This document shows, piece by piece, positions 11,111 to 23,251 of a stretch of 64,000 nt of DNA; the stretch's first letter is position 1, and each line of letters opens with the position of its first letter. The DNA comes from Gonatopus flavifemur (lineage: Eukaryota > Arthropoda > Insecta > Hymenoptera > Dryinidae). The notes beneath the pieces are model-generated. The model was not told the DNA's origin. It made no database searches and saw only the letters and a program-made list of their open reading frames with translations. A program made the position numbers and the translations under genes. The stretch spans positions 620,001-684,000 of the forward strand of contig JAFFJZ010000014.1 of assembly GCA_018340375.1 (NCBI GenBank), given 5' to 3'.

Positions 11111-11142
11111 GACTGATTACTTCATGATGATGATGGCTATGG

Positions 11143-12370
11143 GTTCGCATGCGTCCCCTCGACGCAAACCACCATCCACAATAAGCGCATGAACCACGGC
11201 TCCCAGCAAAACATCAATTCTTTGATTCCCAGCGTGATCTGGATCAGCCAATTGTAGTCCCTCTAGATGCGGAAAGCCATCGCCGCCTGGAGCTAATAGC
11301 GGAACATACGACGTAATCTTGGGCAATACATAAGCCTGTACCGCACATGCAAAATCAGATTCGAAATGAGGCCTGAGTGAAAAAGTGACCCGCCTCCTGC
11401 ACGTAAAATGGTGCTTACCAGCGACACTTGATATCGGAACCGTAATCGGTCGATACGCAAGCTTGAGTCGCTGACACAAGGATTCGGTTACAAACGAAGA
11501 CTGCGACCCCTGATCAATTAAAGCCCTCGCCCAGCAAACCCTCCCTATAGGAGAGCATAGTCTAACCCTGGCAGTTGATGGCAGCACTGGACCAGGTCCA
11601 ACAGTAGACAGAGCAGCTTCACCAGTAGTGGTAGCAACTTCCTTTGAAGTACGATCTTGGGCAGCACTGGGCCCTCCTACCGAAACGGCCGAAGGGACCC
11701 CCTTAGCAAGATCTCCGGCATGTAGACTAGTATGGTGCCCACCACCACAAGACTGACAACGTTTTTTGGACTCACAATCCTTCACCGAATGAGCAGCCAA
11801 GCAATTATAACAGCGTCCATGAGACACAATCCAAGCTTTCCGCTGCTCAGCAGATTTAGCTTCATACGAATTGCAAAACAAGAAGAAAAGATTTGCGCCA
11901 GAAATTCAGCATTTTTTCGTATTAGGAGTGGTCGATGAGACTCCTTGGACACCTGCATGGTGTACCTTCGAGCTAGAGTTGCGCGCAGCTTCACTTCTAG
12001 TACCAACATTCGCTGCAGCCCTGCCAACTTTCTGTATCCTATAACCATTATCCTCTACGGCTTCTAATGCAGGTATTAAATTATCTAGAAAATCCAGCAA
12101 ATCCTGGAAAGGGGGGAGCCCTTTTTTCCTGTCCTTTCCCTGCCGCGAGAGTTCCCATCTCCGTCTGGTTTCCCGCTCCGATAGCGTAAGCAAATGATAG
12201 ACCAACGGATCGTACAAATGGCTAGTAGGACGCTGGAGCGCCTTCAAAGCTGCGAGAGGCGTTCGAACCCCATTGAGAATCCGTCTGATTTCGGCCGCAG
12301 CTTCAGACTTCATGGGTTCAAGTGAATAGATAGCGGAACTGAAAAATCGTCTTCGATGTTGAATGCACAT
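11143..12370 (-). pseudogene. BEL/Pao copy 1 gag and protease
   Basis: Minus-strand frames 11906-12370 and 11117-11881 together cover Gag and protease. The first has the Gag domain (RETRRRWELSRQG, then FQDLLDFLDNLIPALE). The second has two zinc knuckles (CYNCLAAHSVKDC and CQSCGGGHHTSLH) that bind nucleic acid in the particle. A retropepsin-like active-site block ALIDQGSQSSFV follows, with DQG where D-S/T-G is usual. The two frames are shifted relative to each other near 11,890. The protease end at 11143 is where the LINE interrupts the element (RGDACEPIA). The Gag start is uncertain; an in-frame extension at 12452-12682 is separated by a stop. Confidence 0.82.
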
Positions 12371-12759
12371 ATAAACATTCGAAGAATACCAGCAGTCAGC
12401 AGCATGCGCCAGCGTTACAACAGAAAAACCTTTAGTTGTAATTTTCCTCTTCTATTTCCAGCGTAACAGCAACGGCTCGTCCAGCAGAAGAGAACTTGAA
12501 CAATGAATTTCTCTTCCCCTCAGCAAATCAGCATTGATCCGTTGCAGCCAAGAAGGGAATTCCAGCAATGAATTTCTTCTTGTATGGGCTTCCCTCTCGT
12601 ACTGAATACACTTCTCGTCTTCGTCAAGCTGTGGAATCCGTTGAACAATTGAACTCCTTGCCTGGATAAGCGTCCAGTACAAAACTCAATCCGATGCGTT
12701 CGTTTTTCACTTACGAACAAAAACTTCACAAACACCAAACTTTCGGTGGTATTTGTAGC

Positions 12760-12782
12760 AAACCACGCTCTGCTACCAAATA
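12760..12782 (-). promoter_or_regulatory. Probable primer-binding region of BEL/Pao copy 1
   Basis: Directly inside the 5' LTR on the minus strand the sequence reads TTTGGTAGCAGAGCGTGG, in the position of the tRNA primer-binding site. I have not matched it to a specific tRNA. Confidence 0.5.
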
Positions 12783-13154
12783 TGTTGATCGAGTTCGCGG
12801 CAAATATGGAAGGAAGAGGATAAATAAACTTCCAGCAGGCACGTTTTAATCTGTGAACACGCGTCGTTTATTACGCTTACAAAATACAGCCCGTGTTCTA
12901 ACGTTTGTACACTTTCATGGTACACTCTCCTTCTCTCAAAATTATATAGGAGGGGTATAGCCCCTCGCACGCATCTTATAAGTGCATATAAATCTATCGT
13001 ATGTCGATACACAGTTGATAATACAGTACTTGAATTATCCTAATTACGGTAGTGCCCTTCGTTAGGCGCGACTTACTCTATACAAGCGCGGGACCCTGAC
13101 GCCAGGCGTGTGAAGAGTTGCACATAGCCCATAACTCAAGCTTGCAATCCAACA
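12783..13154 (-). repeat. 5' LTR of BEL/Pao copy 1
   Basis: Direct repeat of 3311-3693, lying upstream of gag on the coding strand. On the minus strand it starts TGTTGGATTGCAAGC and ends CGATCAACA. It lacks about 10 bases present in the other LTR (near 12920). GGTAT follows at 13155-13159 as the target duplication. Confidence 0.92.
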
Positions 13155-14075
13155 GGTATATTCAATCCAATATAGTGGATGAGATTTTCCCATGCTCAAT
13201 TGAAAATTCGTTCCAATAAACGATTTACACTTGATTGATATACATGAAGAGTGGAATTTGGAACAAAGTACTTCTAGAGTACAGTTTATTCCTTGTTTGA
13301 TGTGATTTTGAATTGAATGGCCTATTAGGACGAATTTTTGAAGTAATTTTTGACAATAAATCTTTGTGATGTATAAAGTTGCATTCTATGGAAGAGTGTA
13401 CTATCATCATAACTTTTGTACACTTGCAATGATTTTTCAAGTGATTAGCAAGTGAAATAGAGGAATGTTATTTTCAAAATGACCAGGCACTTTGTGGAAT
13501 AAATTTGCTGTGAATGAGTAGTAGACATCCACAAAACTTCATTTGATGGACAAGTTGACTGATATATTCGGAGCGCAGTGAGTTTTCTCCACTCTGATTA
13601 CCATGAACTATTGGTACGATAGATACTTGACCAAGATTTATTGTCAGGAATTCCTGCAAAAATTTGTCATAATAGGCCATTCGATTCAAAATCACATTGA
13701 ATGAGGAATAAACTGTACTCTAGAAGTACTTCGTTCCAAATTTCACTTTTCATGTATATCTATCAAGTTTAAATCGGTCATTGGAACGAATTTTCAATTG
13801 AGCATAGGAAAATCTCATCCACTCTATTGGATTCAAGGTACCTATTGAGTATCCTCTGAAAAAATGCGGAAATATATGTTTTAGTTTCTTCTCATAAAAA
13901 AAAATGATTCAAACTTCATGAATCTTTTCATTTATGCTCAGTTCACATTCGGGTACGCGATATTTGAATCATATCCTACTTTGTTCTTGTGGATGATCTG
14001 ATTTCCAGAAAAACAAGACAAAATTCATTGGAAGGGGCCCTTGAATCTCAACTTCCTCAGGACTCCATCAATTTT

Positions 14076-14525
14076 TTGATCCGGCCTTGTGTCATATCGA
14101 ATGGAGCTATTCTCCCTACTACCGACATTCGACTATATGTACAACATTTTTGTTCCAACGGAGAACATGTCGGTGTAGGTCAGGTCGTTAGGTGATTGAG
14201 TTGTTATTATAGGCGATAGATAGGATCCAGGTGCAGATCTCTCCTGCACTTCGAAAATTTTATCATTGAAAGTTCATAAAAGATTTGATGCGCGTTTCCG
14301 AAGATGGCTGTTCCCTGAACGGCAATTAGGATCCCGCATATCCTGGAAGACGAGAATAATTTTTTTGAATGAACATAATTTTGTCGATTCCATGTGTTAT
14401 CGATGTTTTCACTCAATTTTCTTACAGGTAATTTTTAATTACTTGCATATTGGGAGAAAAACGTTGATATATGAATGGACATACATATTTCATTCATGTG
14501 TTTTCAAATATTCATCCCTATCAGA
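14076..14525. other. Extra segment in the right foldback arm
   Basis: Between GGAAGGGGCCCTTGAATCTC and the block beginning TCATCATTTGAATG, the right arm has about 450 bases where the left arm has about 32. The segment shows no recognised coding region or terminal repeats. It may be a further small insertion, or the left arm may have lost it. Confidence 0.4.
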
Positions 14526-14816
14526 TTCATCATTTGAATGAGTCCATGATTTCTCCAATACCAATGAAAATTACATTTTCAATTTCATATTCATCCCCAT
14601 GGTATGAATACGTATTGGAATGTATCAAGTCATTTCAGCTGATTTTCGAATATCTAATATGGTCACGTGATATATAGGAAATATTGTCACGTAATACACT
14701 TGGTATATATATGTATAAATATACATATATATACATATTACTCATAGTTCCGAGACAACTCCTTGGTGGCGCTGGAACTCGTGGTCTTGCTTCCCCATCA
14801 TACCTTGGGTACCCTG

Positions 14817-15404
14817 GGAAGAGGGTGATCGGAGGGGAATGGACAGTCATGTATGATTGAGGTCAAAAATTCATTGTTCCCATCCGGAAATGATGCATAG
14901 TAATGGAGTACAATGTGGTAATGAAATTTGGAATTTATTCCCTCTCATTCCGGAAATTTAGGTGGAAGAGACAGAGGTGAGTGTTTCAAGGAATGCATTT
15001 TTCACACAACATGTGAGATCACATAATGCAATATTCATTTCACAATTTCCATCACGAATTTGTTGTTCACAATGATGATTGAACAATGCTCTCCCCAATC
15101 ATGAAGCGTGATTGATGTTTACTAGAACAAAAGGGGAAGAAAATGATCTTTCATAACATTCGACTCTCCATCATATAAGGAATCAAACCGTGCAAATGGA
15201 GGATGAATGGTGTTTGGATATATGATCTCATAGTGAGAATCGTTTGCAACAGTTTTCACTCATCATGTATCTCTTCACATTTCCTTCAACGTTTTCACCA
15301 TCTATATGGGATACTTGTTCGATTGTGATTTCATCATGGTAACGATTAGGTTATCTAGAAAGAAGTTCTCTACGTAGTTGTAACGCACATTCATTCATAC
15401 TCGC
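14817..15404. other. Unassigned sequence
   Basis: No convincing gene, RNA or repeat structure is visible. Confidence 0.4.
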
Positions 15405-15929
15405 TCAAATCCTTTCTGAATATGTAAAACGAAGGATTACACGCTGATAGAAAGTTCCCAACCCCTCAAATGTCACTTTTTGCATCGTGATTGAAGCAGT
15501 GAATATACTCCTCTGTTTCTCCACACACCCATCGTCACGTTCTTGTAGTTGATTCCCCGAGGATACCGAAGTGTTCCTCGTAACAGACTCGTACTCGTAA
15601 TCATATTCGAAAACTATCGTGGGTTTATCATACTGAGTTTCGGATGCAATCCTGACAGAATCGACACTTATGGCTGTCGATGGAAGATTCCTCCTTCTCG
15701 ATATTTTATCCACAAAATGATTGTCGATGGTTGGAAAATGGTTTCGAAGCCCTGCCCAAGTACGCAAATCAAATTGTATACCTTCGGATGTCTCTGCTCG
15801 CAGTTGTATGGATGGCATCAAGTTCCCTTCTTCATGCAACGCCGATCCTAGAACAATCCTCTTTGTGCCTGACCTATCCAGGTTGCAGACCGATGATGAA
15901 ATCATCCAGCTGTGATGATTTTTACGCAC
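15405..15929 (-). CDS. Unrecognised 174-codon open frame
   Basis: A minus-strand frame, open from a GTG-type start at 15929 to a stop at 15405, is long for this AT-rich context and its composition looks protein-like. Residues 25-75 include RIVLGSALHEEGNLMPSIQL and FDLRTWAGLRNHFPTIDNHF. This resembles in layout, but not demonstrably in sequence, a small beta-rich domain followed by a helix. The second half contains an acidic EYDYEYES stretch. I do not recognise the family. The ends may be exon or pseudogene edges, because the last 25 residues look less protein-like. It could be a fragment of a host gene, of a transposon accessory gene, or chance. Confidence 0.35.
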   Translation of the reverse strand: MRKNHHSWMISSSVCNLDRSGTKRIVLGSALHEEGNLMPSIQLRAETSEGIQFDLRTWAGLRNHFPTIDNHFVDKISRRRNLPSTAISVDSVRIASETQYDKPTIVFEYDYEYESVTRNTSVSSGNQLQERDDGCVEKQRSIFTASITMQKVTFEGLGTFYQRVILRFTYSERI

Positions 15930-17599
15930 ACTCGCCTGATCCCATCAAATTCTGAACGTTGGTCACAAGTCGATTCGATGGAATCGATTCCTGACTTGTG
16001 TTAACGTTGGTACTTCCTATGTTGAGACTATTGATCGCACTTGGAAACAGCTCACAAGACTAGACAAGGCTAGGGCTTCGAAATTGTCTGACAAAAGTTG
16101 TGTCGTCGACTGTTACTCTTCAAAACCATGTCGCGCTTTTCATATTTCCTGAGGTAGATAAGAACATCTAAGATAATGCATGGTGTCCTACAGGAATAAA
16201 CTTTTATCTCATATCGATACCTCCCCGGCATGACAGCGTAACCACCGATTCATCAATTCTATTCCTTTTTTTTGGCAGCCTCATCATGTCTGGCCATGGA
16301 AGAGACAAGAAATGAAAACGGATGAATTGGCGGTTACGGTGTTGTGCTAGGGGAGTATTGATATGTGGAAAGCACCCACTCACCTTCACAGTGAATGGGA
16401 CGAGAATATGTGAGATAGCTATCCATCACCTGAATGAACAGAATGATAATCAATGTTATCTGAAAAACCTAAGAGAGAAAACTCGAAAATACAAAATCGT
16501 AGAAGAGACATAGAGGACACTGTTCTTCGAGATTTGATTCGGTTTGAATTTGTTTGGATCAAATATACAGGGAGATTCAGCCATCTTGAGAAGATAAAGA
16601 TACTACACAAGGATCTATTCCGAGGAACCCGAATGATCCTTATGAGAATTTCAAGATTCCATTGAGACAAAACTTATTTGAAATATAAAATTTATTGGAT
16701 GAAATAAACTGTTTAGTATCTTCGTACTCAGGTGAACCCTTTTTTCTGTACGTTCACTCATTTCTCTCAATGAGGAACGATTTTGGAGAGCATTGGTGGT
16801 GGGGTTCTGAATATCAGGGATCCGTACTTCAAGATGGATGTTTTCTCAAATTTGCTTCAGATGCATCTGATCTATTGCTCCGGTCACATGTCGAGTCAAA
16901 CTCAGTGCTTCATCGATCTCTTCACTACGAATACCCATTCTTTACATGAGTGTTTCCGAGGATTCAATCGATCCTTCATTCGTTCTTACGTGTAACTTGT
17001 GATTACGTTCGTGATGTTTAGGGTGGGAAGTGAGGTGAATTTTCAATTTAAACTCCGCGGGCTTGACATTCCAGGCTAGTTCTTGTTTTCTTAAGTTGGC
17101 AGGACTGTTAATGGACCAGCCTTCACCGAAAAGACGTAGGAAAGTAAACAAAAGTTTGTTATCATGCAAAAGAAAGATTCGAGAATTGTCTTTACTGATA
17201 AATATATTCTGATATAAAGACAATATCACTAATATTCATATAGTACTTCGAAAGCTCATTAATTACATAAATTTCTACTCATCAAACAATTGAGTATTTG
17301 ATATCAATTATAATATAAATTCTCGATACAGAATGAAAAATTCTCATATAGGAGCAGACCGTAAAACAATATATTCGTTCGAAAATAATTCGCGCATTAA
17401 CGTTTCTGGTCAGAATAAACTTACGTGAAGGAATTATAACTTGCGTAGAGTCCAATAACGATCGTTCAATGAATCGCGATGCAGAGCTCTGTTTCCCTGT
17501 ATGATGAGATGATGTGAGGAGGTAGATGATTGCAATTAATCCATAAGGTGGCGACGAAAGATCCTGGCGTGACGGATTACGTTGCACTTAGAAAAGTGT
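15930..17599. other. Unassigned sequence
   Basis: Only short open frames are present. A small hairpin is built from CACAAGTC and GACTTGTG near 15963-16000. I see no recognisable gene or element; the right part may contain the outer end of the BEL/Pao copy 2 LTR. Confidence 0.35.
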
Positions 17600-17956
17600 G
17601 GAGACCGTCAAAGAAGTCCAGAATAGACACGTTCTTCACTTTCAACTTCAATAGCCGGAACGTATACATAATCGGAGATAGAAACATATGATCGAAACGT
17701 TCCATCGCTTCCGTGACGTGCGTGTACTTTTGGCGAGAGTTGAACGATCGCTAGCTGATCTAACTCTCCGTTAATCGGAGCGTGCGATAACGACGAAAAC
17801 TTCGAGGGAGGGGATCGATCCAGTTCCCACGATCGAATATACTCTGAGATCGAACATCTCCCCCCTCCCCCCACCCAAATGCACATTTTGGGAAAATCCG
17901 ATGAATTCAGGATGACTTGAAGATCCCGTTCTCAACGTAGAATATCCTGGTGAAGA

Positions 17957-19255
17957 TTACTTGTCACAAGGTAACGGACACAATTTGTTTGTAGGTCGGG
18001 TAAATTCTCCCTTTGTAGTTTCAATCCGCACGACTCGCACGGTACCATCTGCACCCAGAAAAACTTCTAACAAACGTCCCAAGGACCACGGATTCGGTGA
18101 GGTCCTGTGTTCAGACAGTAAGACTATTCGACCCACTCCAAGGTTTTCTGGCTTGTCGACCCATTTACTCCGTTGAATTAGAGTGTGAAGATATTCCCGG
18201 GACCACTGAACCCAAATATCGTAAACGCTCTTAGTATTTGACTGCCATCTCGCAGAAAGATTGAGACAGTCGCTCGATCCATCCACCACCGGTCGGCTCA
18301 GGAGTATAGGTGCTCTCACAAGGAAGTGCCCAGGAGTCAAGTAATCGAACCCGTCAGATGGATTGCTAGGATTCGGACATAGTGGACGGGAGTTCAAAAT
18401 CGCTTCGACCTTGGCTAAGAGTGTACCAAACTCTTCATAAGTTAACGATCTATCTCCAAGTACCCTCTTTGAATGATGCTTCATTAATTTGATCGGAGCC
18501 TCCCAACATCCACCAAAGTTAGGACACGCAGGTGGATTAAAATTCCATATTATTGCACGCTCTTCGCAGTAGTTCTGAATCTCCACACGGGAATGCTCAA
18601 AAATTTCCTGCATTTCTCTCAGATGCCTTGCTGCACCGACGAAATTTGTACCAAGATCGCTGAACATTTATGATGGAAGTCCTCGACGAGATGTGAAACG
18701 ATCGAAAGATGAGAGAAAAGCGCTCGCAGAAATATCGGTGACTAAATCTAGGTAAACCGCTCGTGTAGTCATGCATGAAAGAAGTACAATCCAGCCCTTC
18801 GAGGTACGAGCATTACACCGTTTGCTCTCTTTGACCGCATAGGGTCCTGCCAGATCAACTCCTGTATGAACGAGAAGTCGAGACCGTTGTAATCGACAAC
18901 TCGGAAGAGCCGTCATAAAAGGTTCTGAAGGTTCAGCCCTGAATCGGTAACAATCTAAACATTTAAACATAAGTTGCCCCAGAAGGAAGCGTATACCGAT
19001 TATCCAATATTTGCGCTGGATTGGAGACTGTAAGAGTTGCGGACCACCATGGAGGGTTATCTTATGAAAATGAGTACAAATTAGACGAGCCAAAATACTG
19101 TCCCGAGGTAAAAGAATGGGGTGTTTCATGTCATCAGGAAGGGATGAAAACTCCAATCTATCCCCTACCCGTAGAAGACCGTCTTTTGGAAGGAATGGTG
19201 TCAAATGTCGAATAAAACCCTTAACCGGCTCATCCTGTTCAATGTCGGTTATCAC
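17957..19255 (-). pseudogene. BEL/Pao copy 2 integrase
   Basis: Two frames, 18668-19255 and 17957-18667, are the same reading frame interrupted by one stop at about 18668. The first has the zinc-binding region (FHKITLHGG, FKCLDCYRFRA) and the first catalytic Asp (GVDLAGPY). The second has SDLGTNFVGA (normally SDNG) and the Glu in GGCWEAPIKLMKHH, then a DUF5641-like tail with VLLSEHRTSPNPWSLGR and VVRIETTKGEFTRPTNKLCP. The protein would integrate the element's cDNA, but it cannot be made whole. Confidence 0.88.
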
Positions 19256-19339
19256 ACCCGACCAGTGCTCTGCTTGAGTCCATGCAATAATCCTATAAAG
19301 AGCATCCGAACGTTCTTGATAAGTGAGAACCCCACGACG

Positions 19340-21397
19340 TCAATTAGAGGGAGCCACCTGAGTATTGCTGGTGAACCGAATAACATACGCTAAGATATTC
19401 TGTGGACTAGGGAGAGAAGGAACTCGACCCAATAAAAACGGAATGACATGTTCGAAAGTAGGACTAACTTCACTAATCAAAGATGGCACAGTTAATTCAA
19501 TGTCCGGCAACGATTCCAGCACACAAAGCTTATGCAACGGCCATTGAGACACAGGATAAGATAGGAAAGGAGGACCTGTCCACCACATAATATTCCCACA
19601 TAATTGAGAGGGATATAATCCTCAGAAGGCCATTTCCGCCGCATTATCCTCACTAGCAACATGCCACCAAACTTCCGGTGGAAGTTGTTCAAGAATTTGA
19701 CCTATTCGGTCAGAGACATACGTGTTAAGATTATGTAATGGAGTGCGTAACCAGGGAAGGACGATCATACTGTCTGTGAAGCGAAACACATCATGAACAT
19801 CCAGATTCTTCCAAAATTCTGAAATAGAATGAAACAACTTAGCAAGCAAGAGTGCCCCATTCAGCTCCAGGCGTGGAATGGTAAGCCGCTACAGAGGCGC
19901 AACTCTGCTCTTCGCCTTGAGTAAGGACGTATGAACCTCCTGAGAATCTGAACGAACGCGCGAATAAATGCATGCTGCATAGCCCCTTTCACTAGCATCA
20001 CAAAAACCGATTGGAGGACGATGCTCGGACGGAAAAGTTTGAAGATAACGTGGAATTTGAATGGAAGATATCCGCGATACCTGCGAATGAAACCCTGCCC
20101 ATGACCGTTGAAGTTCATCTGGAATTTCATCGTCCCATCCGACTCCCGCTAACCAGAGGCGTTGTATGAGCAACTCAATCTGGAAAGTAACAGGACAAAG
20201 ATAACCGTTGATGTCATAAATTCTAGCAACTTGCGACAAGATTGCTCGCTCCGTACAAATCAAGGATCCAGCCGAAATCTGATAGGTGAATGTGTCCGTA
20301 TTCGAGTTCCATAGGAATCCGAGAACCTTCACAGGGGAATTTGACTCTGTATTGTCCATAGGAACCTGCTGAGAAAGAGGAATCGATGACAAAACTGTGA
20401 AGCTGTTACTGGAAAACTCGCGAATATCGAAACCTCCCTTGACGCACAATCCGCGCAATTGATGGTAGAGCCGTACAGCATCGTCTTCGGATGGTACAGA
20501 GCAAACCACATCGTCGACGTAGATACTGGATCACAAACTTTCAGCAGCGAGCGGAAGTGCATGACCTTCGTCCTCAACCAACTGTTGCACGACCCTTCGC
20601 GCGATAGAAGGATTGCAGGTCAAACCGAATGGCAACGTATTGGGCTCCCATTCGGGAACAGGAACCGTATGATCCGTACGCCATAAGAGATAAGTATATT
20701 CCCGATCGTTCGGGTTGAGACGGATACAACGAAACATTTGCCGGAGATCAGATGTCAGCACGAGCGGATGGAGACGAGAATTTAACATGATCAGTGAAAC
20801 GTCGGCTTGAAGTTTGGAACCAGGCAACAAAAGATCGTTCAAACTAAGGGAGGTCCTGCTCTTGTCGCTCCCATTGGACACAACTCGAATTTTAGCGGTC
20901 GAACTATCCCGAATGACCGCATAATGAGTGAGAATATATTCCACCGAGGTAGGAGACACCTGCATGTGATCTTGATTCACATCATCCAACAAACTCCCCC
21001 GATATTGGTGATATAAGACCGGTTTCTGGATTAAACGATGTTCCAAATTCATCCATCGTTTGTGAGCGATGCTCCGAGTGGAACCCAGATCCACTGGCAG
21101 ATCGAACTTCTTGAAGGGAAGGGAAACGCAATATCGACCCCCACTGTCTCTCTTTGTGGTTTTAAGAAAGAACTCTTCGCACTCGCGATCTCCCTGATTA
21201 CAATGTGCAGGCGCGGCCTCAATTTCCTCCGTCTCCCAAAACCTTTGCGGAATACCATCCAAAGATTCAGAGTGTGTGAAATACGGATGACAAACGGAAG
21301 AAACTGTCGCATCAGGAATTTCACCGAGAATCACATACCCAAGAATGATTTTCATTGCAGGAGGTTGGCCTGAAATATGAACGACTTCGTTCCCCAA
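19340..21397 (-). pseudogene. BEL/Pao copy 2 reverse transcriptase and RNase H
   Basis: The frame 20531-21397 holds the RT N-terminal half with motif A intact (LTSDLRQMFRCIRL). A TGA lies just upstream of the catalytic box YVDDVV, which is at about 20510-20522. The frame 19889-20509 continues with the palm and RNase H start (GFCDASERGYAACIYSR). After another stop, 19622-19849 carries VFRFTDSMIVLPWL, and 19340-19588 carries the connection to integrase (WTGPPFLSYPVSQWPL). Breaks are mainly in-frame stops. Confidence 0.86.
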
Positions 21398-21613
21398 AAC
21401 TTCAGAGTAATGTTGGACACCTAACGAAAGATCGATCGATCCCGACTTATCAAATTCCGGGTCTGTTAGGAATAACCGTGGAAATTTATCACGAATATGA
21501 AAAGATAGAGACTACTTGGGTGTATTCGACGCAATAGAGTGCAGAACGATGGCATCGATTGAAAGGACAGGATCGTCGACATGTACGGGCTTGATCTGAC
21601 ACTTCACGCAACC

Positions 21614-23251
21614 TCAATTATTCGAAAAAGTGGATTCCCCCACTCCCATAACATTGACTTTAAACCTACTTCTTGGGAGACCCAAAGCTTGAACTAATGC
21701 CTCAGTTACGGAGGAAGATTCACTAGCAGGGTCTATGACGATGCGGCACTCAATCCAATCCCCACATGAAGAAAGTACACGAACTTTCGCGGTACCTATC
21801 AATCCTCTGCTAGCAACGGAATTCGCATTTGAACATGAAGTTGTACAATTGGACGAATTTTCAGAACCACCCGCCATTCCTCCTGTATATTGGTGATTAC
21901 CGATAGATGAAGAATATCCCTGAGAATTCAGAGACGAAGGTGCGGAATTCTGATGTAACAAGGTGGGATGTCCTTTCTCATTAGATTGACGACAAGCTAA
22001 CTTACTTCTGCATTGAGACCTTGAATGATGCCCTGAGCACGCATAACATAAGTTCCGAGATTTGACTGCTTCGAAACGTTTCTTGGGAGTCATAGCCTGG
22101 AATTCCTCACATAAATATATCCGATGGTCACCCCGGCATATTGAACATGGCATAAAAGGAGCATTTCTCTGAATATTCGACGAGGTGAATGAGACTTCGT
22201 TCTGATTTTCTTGAGATTCAGAAATGGAAGATTCGGTAGAAGAGGGACCAGCTTTATTGTAAGGGTAACTAGAACGTGAACCTGGATGGGTACGAGAAGA
22301 TGCGGAAGGAGAACTAGGTTTACTCATCGACGGATTTACTAGAGTCATAATTTTAAGATTTTCTTTCATGAAAGAAACCAGATTATCGAAAGACGGAATT
22401 TTCTCTTCCGAATACTTTTTTTCAAATAGACGCTTGGTCTCCGAATCAAGGTTTCGCAAGGCGAAACGAAGCATTATGGAATCCGTCAAATTGGGAATCC
22501 CAAGAGTTTCCAAAGAATCATAATGAACGCAGAAACCATCGAGAAACTGGTTGATATTACCTGCGGTTGCTTCAGACACCGGTTTGAAATGCAGAATTTT
22601 ATTCAACAAATGGGCACCCACCAATCTTTGATCGGTATATCACTCTACCAATTTGTCGTCAGCAATGGTGTAATTATCAGAAGTCAAGTCTAAGTGATCT
22701 ATCGTGTTCCGCGCGGGGTATTCAAAATACGGAAGAAGGAAAGTAAACTTCTGAATATTAGGCAGGTCGGTGTCATGCACCAACGTATCGTACAATCCCT
22801 CCAAAGTCGGGAATTTCTCAATATCACCTTTAAACTTTGGGATTTCAATCGGGGGTAATTTCGGACGGATGGTTCGCACATTGTGATTAACCCTCCCCTC
22901 CATAGCAGGATTTTGATTTGCAATTGTCGGTCTCAACTCCCTTCCCTTAGCAACCACCAAATAATGCATATCTTCGTGAGATTTCGGAACAGGATCGACA
23001 GTAACAACAGATCTAGCAGCAACAATGAGATTCAAACGAGCGATTTGATCTTGAATTTGTTCAAAAAGTTGCCTATCATTTTCGGCTTGTTCTGCTCGTA
23101 CCTAGAAAACATTTTTATGAACTCCAAGGTTCAGGAGCAAATCGTATGTAGTTTGCATCCAACGGTACATGCGTTCTCTTTTGTTAATATACGATTTCAA
23201 TTCCAATCCCTCCTTCGTAAGGGGAGGGTCTGTATTGGCTGGAGGAGCCAT
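21614..23251 (-). pseudogene. BEL/Pao copy 2 gag and protease
   Basis: Gag begins at an ATG at 23251 (MAPPANTDPPLTKEG). It is interrupted by a TAG near 23105 and a TGA near 22640, between frames 22640-23035 and 21614-22624. The text PIEIPKFKGDIEKFPTLEGL is the family's conserved Gag start region. Zinc-knuckle-like Cys/His clusters (CSICRGDHRIYLC, CYACSGHHSRSQC) follow. The protease block reads VIDPASESSSVTEAL, where D-S/T-G would be expected. After 21614 the frame breaks before the RT region. Confidence 0.83.

Larger units (their letters stand above)
7370..11132 (+). mobile_element. RTE-like LINE, 5'-truncated, inserted in BEL/Pao copy 1
   Basis: A plus-strand non-LTR retrotransposon fragment lies between two copies of ATGGCTATGG (7360-7369 and 11133-11142), the target duplication. 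It covers the end of the AP endonuclease, the RT and the C-terminal tail, and ends in a short GATGATGATG-type tail typical of RTE-clade elements. The 5' end is truncated inside the endonuclease. A mariner (7596-8888) interrupts it cleanly at a TA in the codons for IDYILVN. The rest of the copy has several frameshifts between 9367 and 9536. Confidence 0.88.
3311..13154 (-). mobile_element. BEL/Pao LTR retrotransposon copy 1 (degenerate, nested)
   Basis: Two direct LTRs (3311-3693 and 12783-13154) flank gag, protease, RT, RNase H and integrase coding on the minus strand in BEL/Pao order. A 5 bp target duplication GGTAT lies immediately outside both LTRs (3306-3310 and 13155-13159). The LTRs differ by roughly a dozen substitutions and one indel of about 10 bp, so the insertion is not very recent. 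The internal region is interrupted by an RTE-like LINE (7370-11132) that itself holds a mariner. Several stops and at least one frameshift make this copy non-functional. Confidence 0.93.
2752..14816. mobile_element. Large foldback element, split by a BEL/Pao insertion
   Basis: The left end, starting CAGAGTACCCAAAG, and the right end (14816 read backwards, CAGGGTACCCAAGG) begin two arms that pair over several hundred bases. They cover 2752-3310 plus 13160 to about 13325 on the left, and about 13670-14816 on the right. Landmarks found inverted in both arms include a TA-rich tract, CACGTGA, and AAGGGGCCCTT (plus-strand 3098 and 14032). Without the insertion the element would be about 2.2 kb. It encodes no recognisable protein, so it is non-autonomous, and I cannot assign it to a known superfamily. 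The right arm carries an extra 430 bases or so (14076-14525). Confidence 0.75.
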
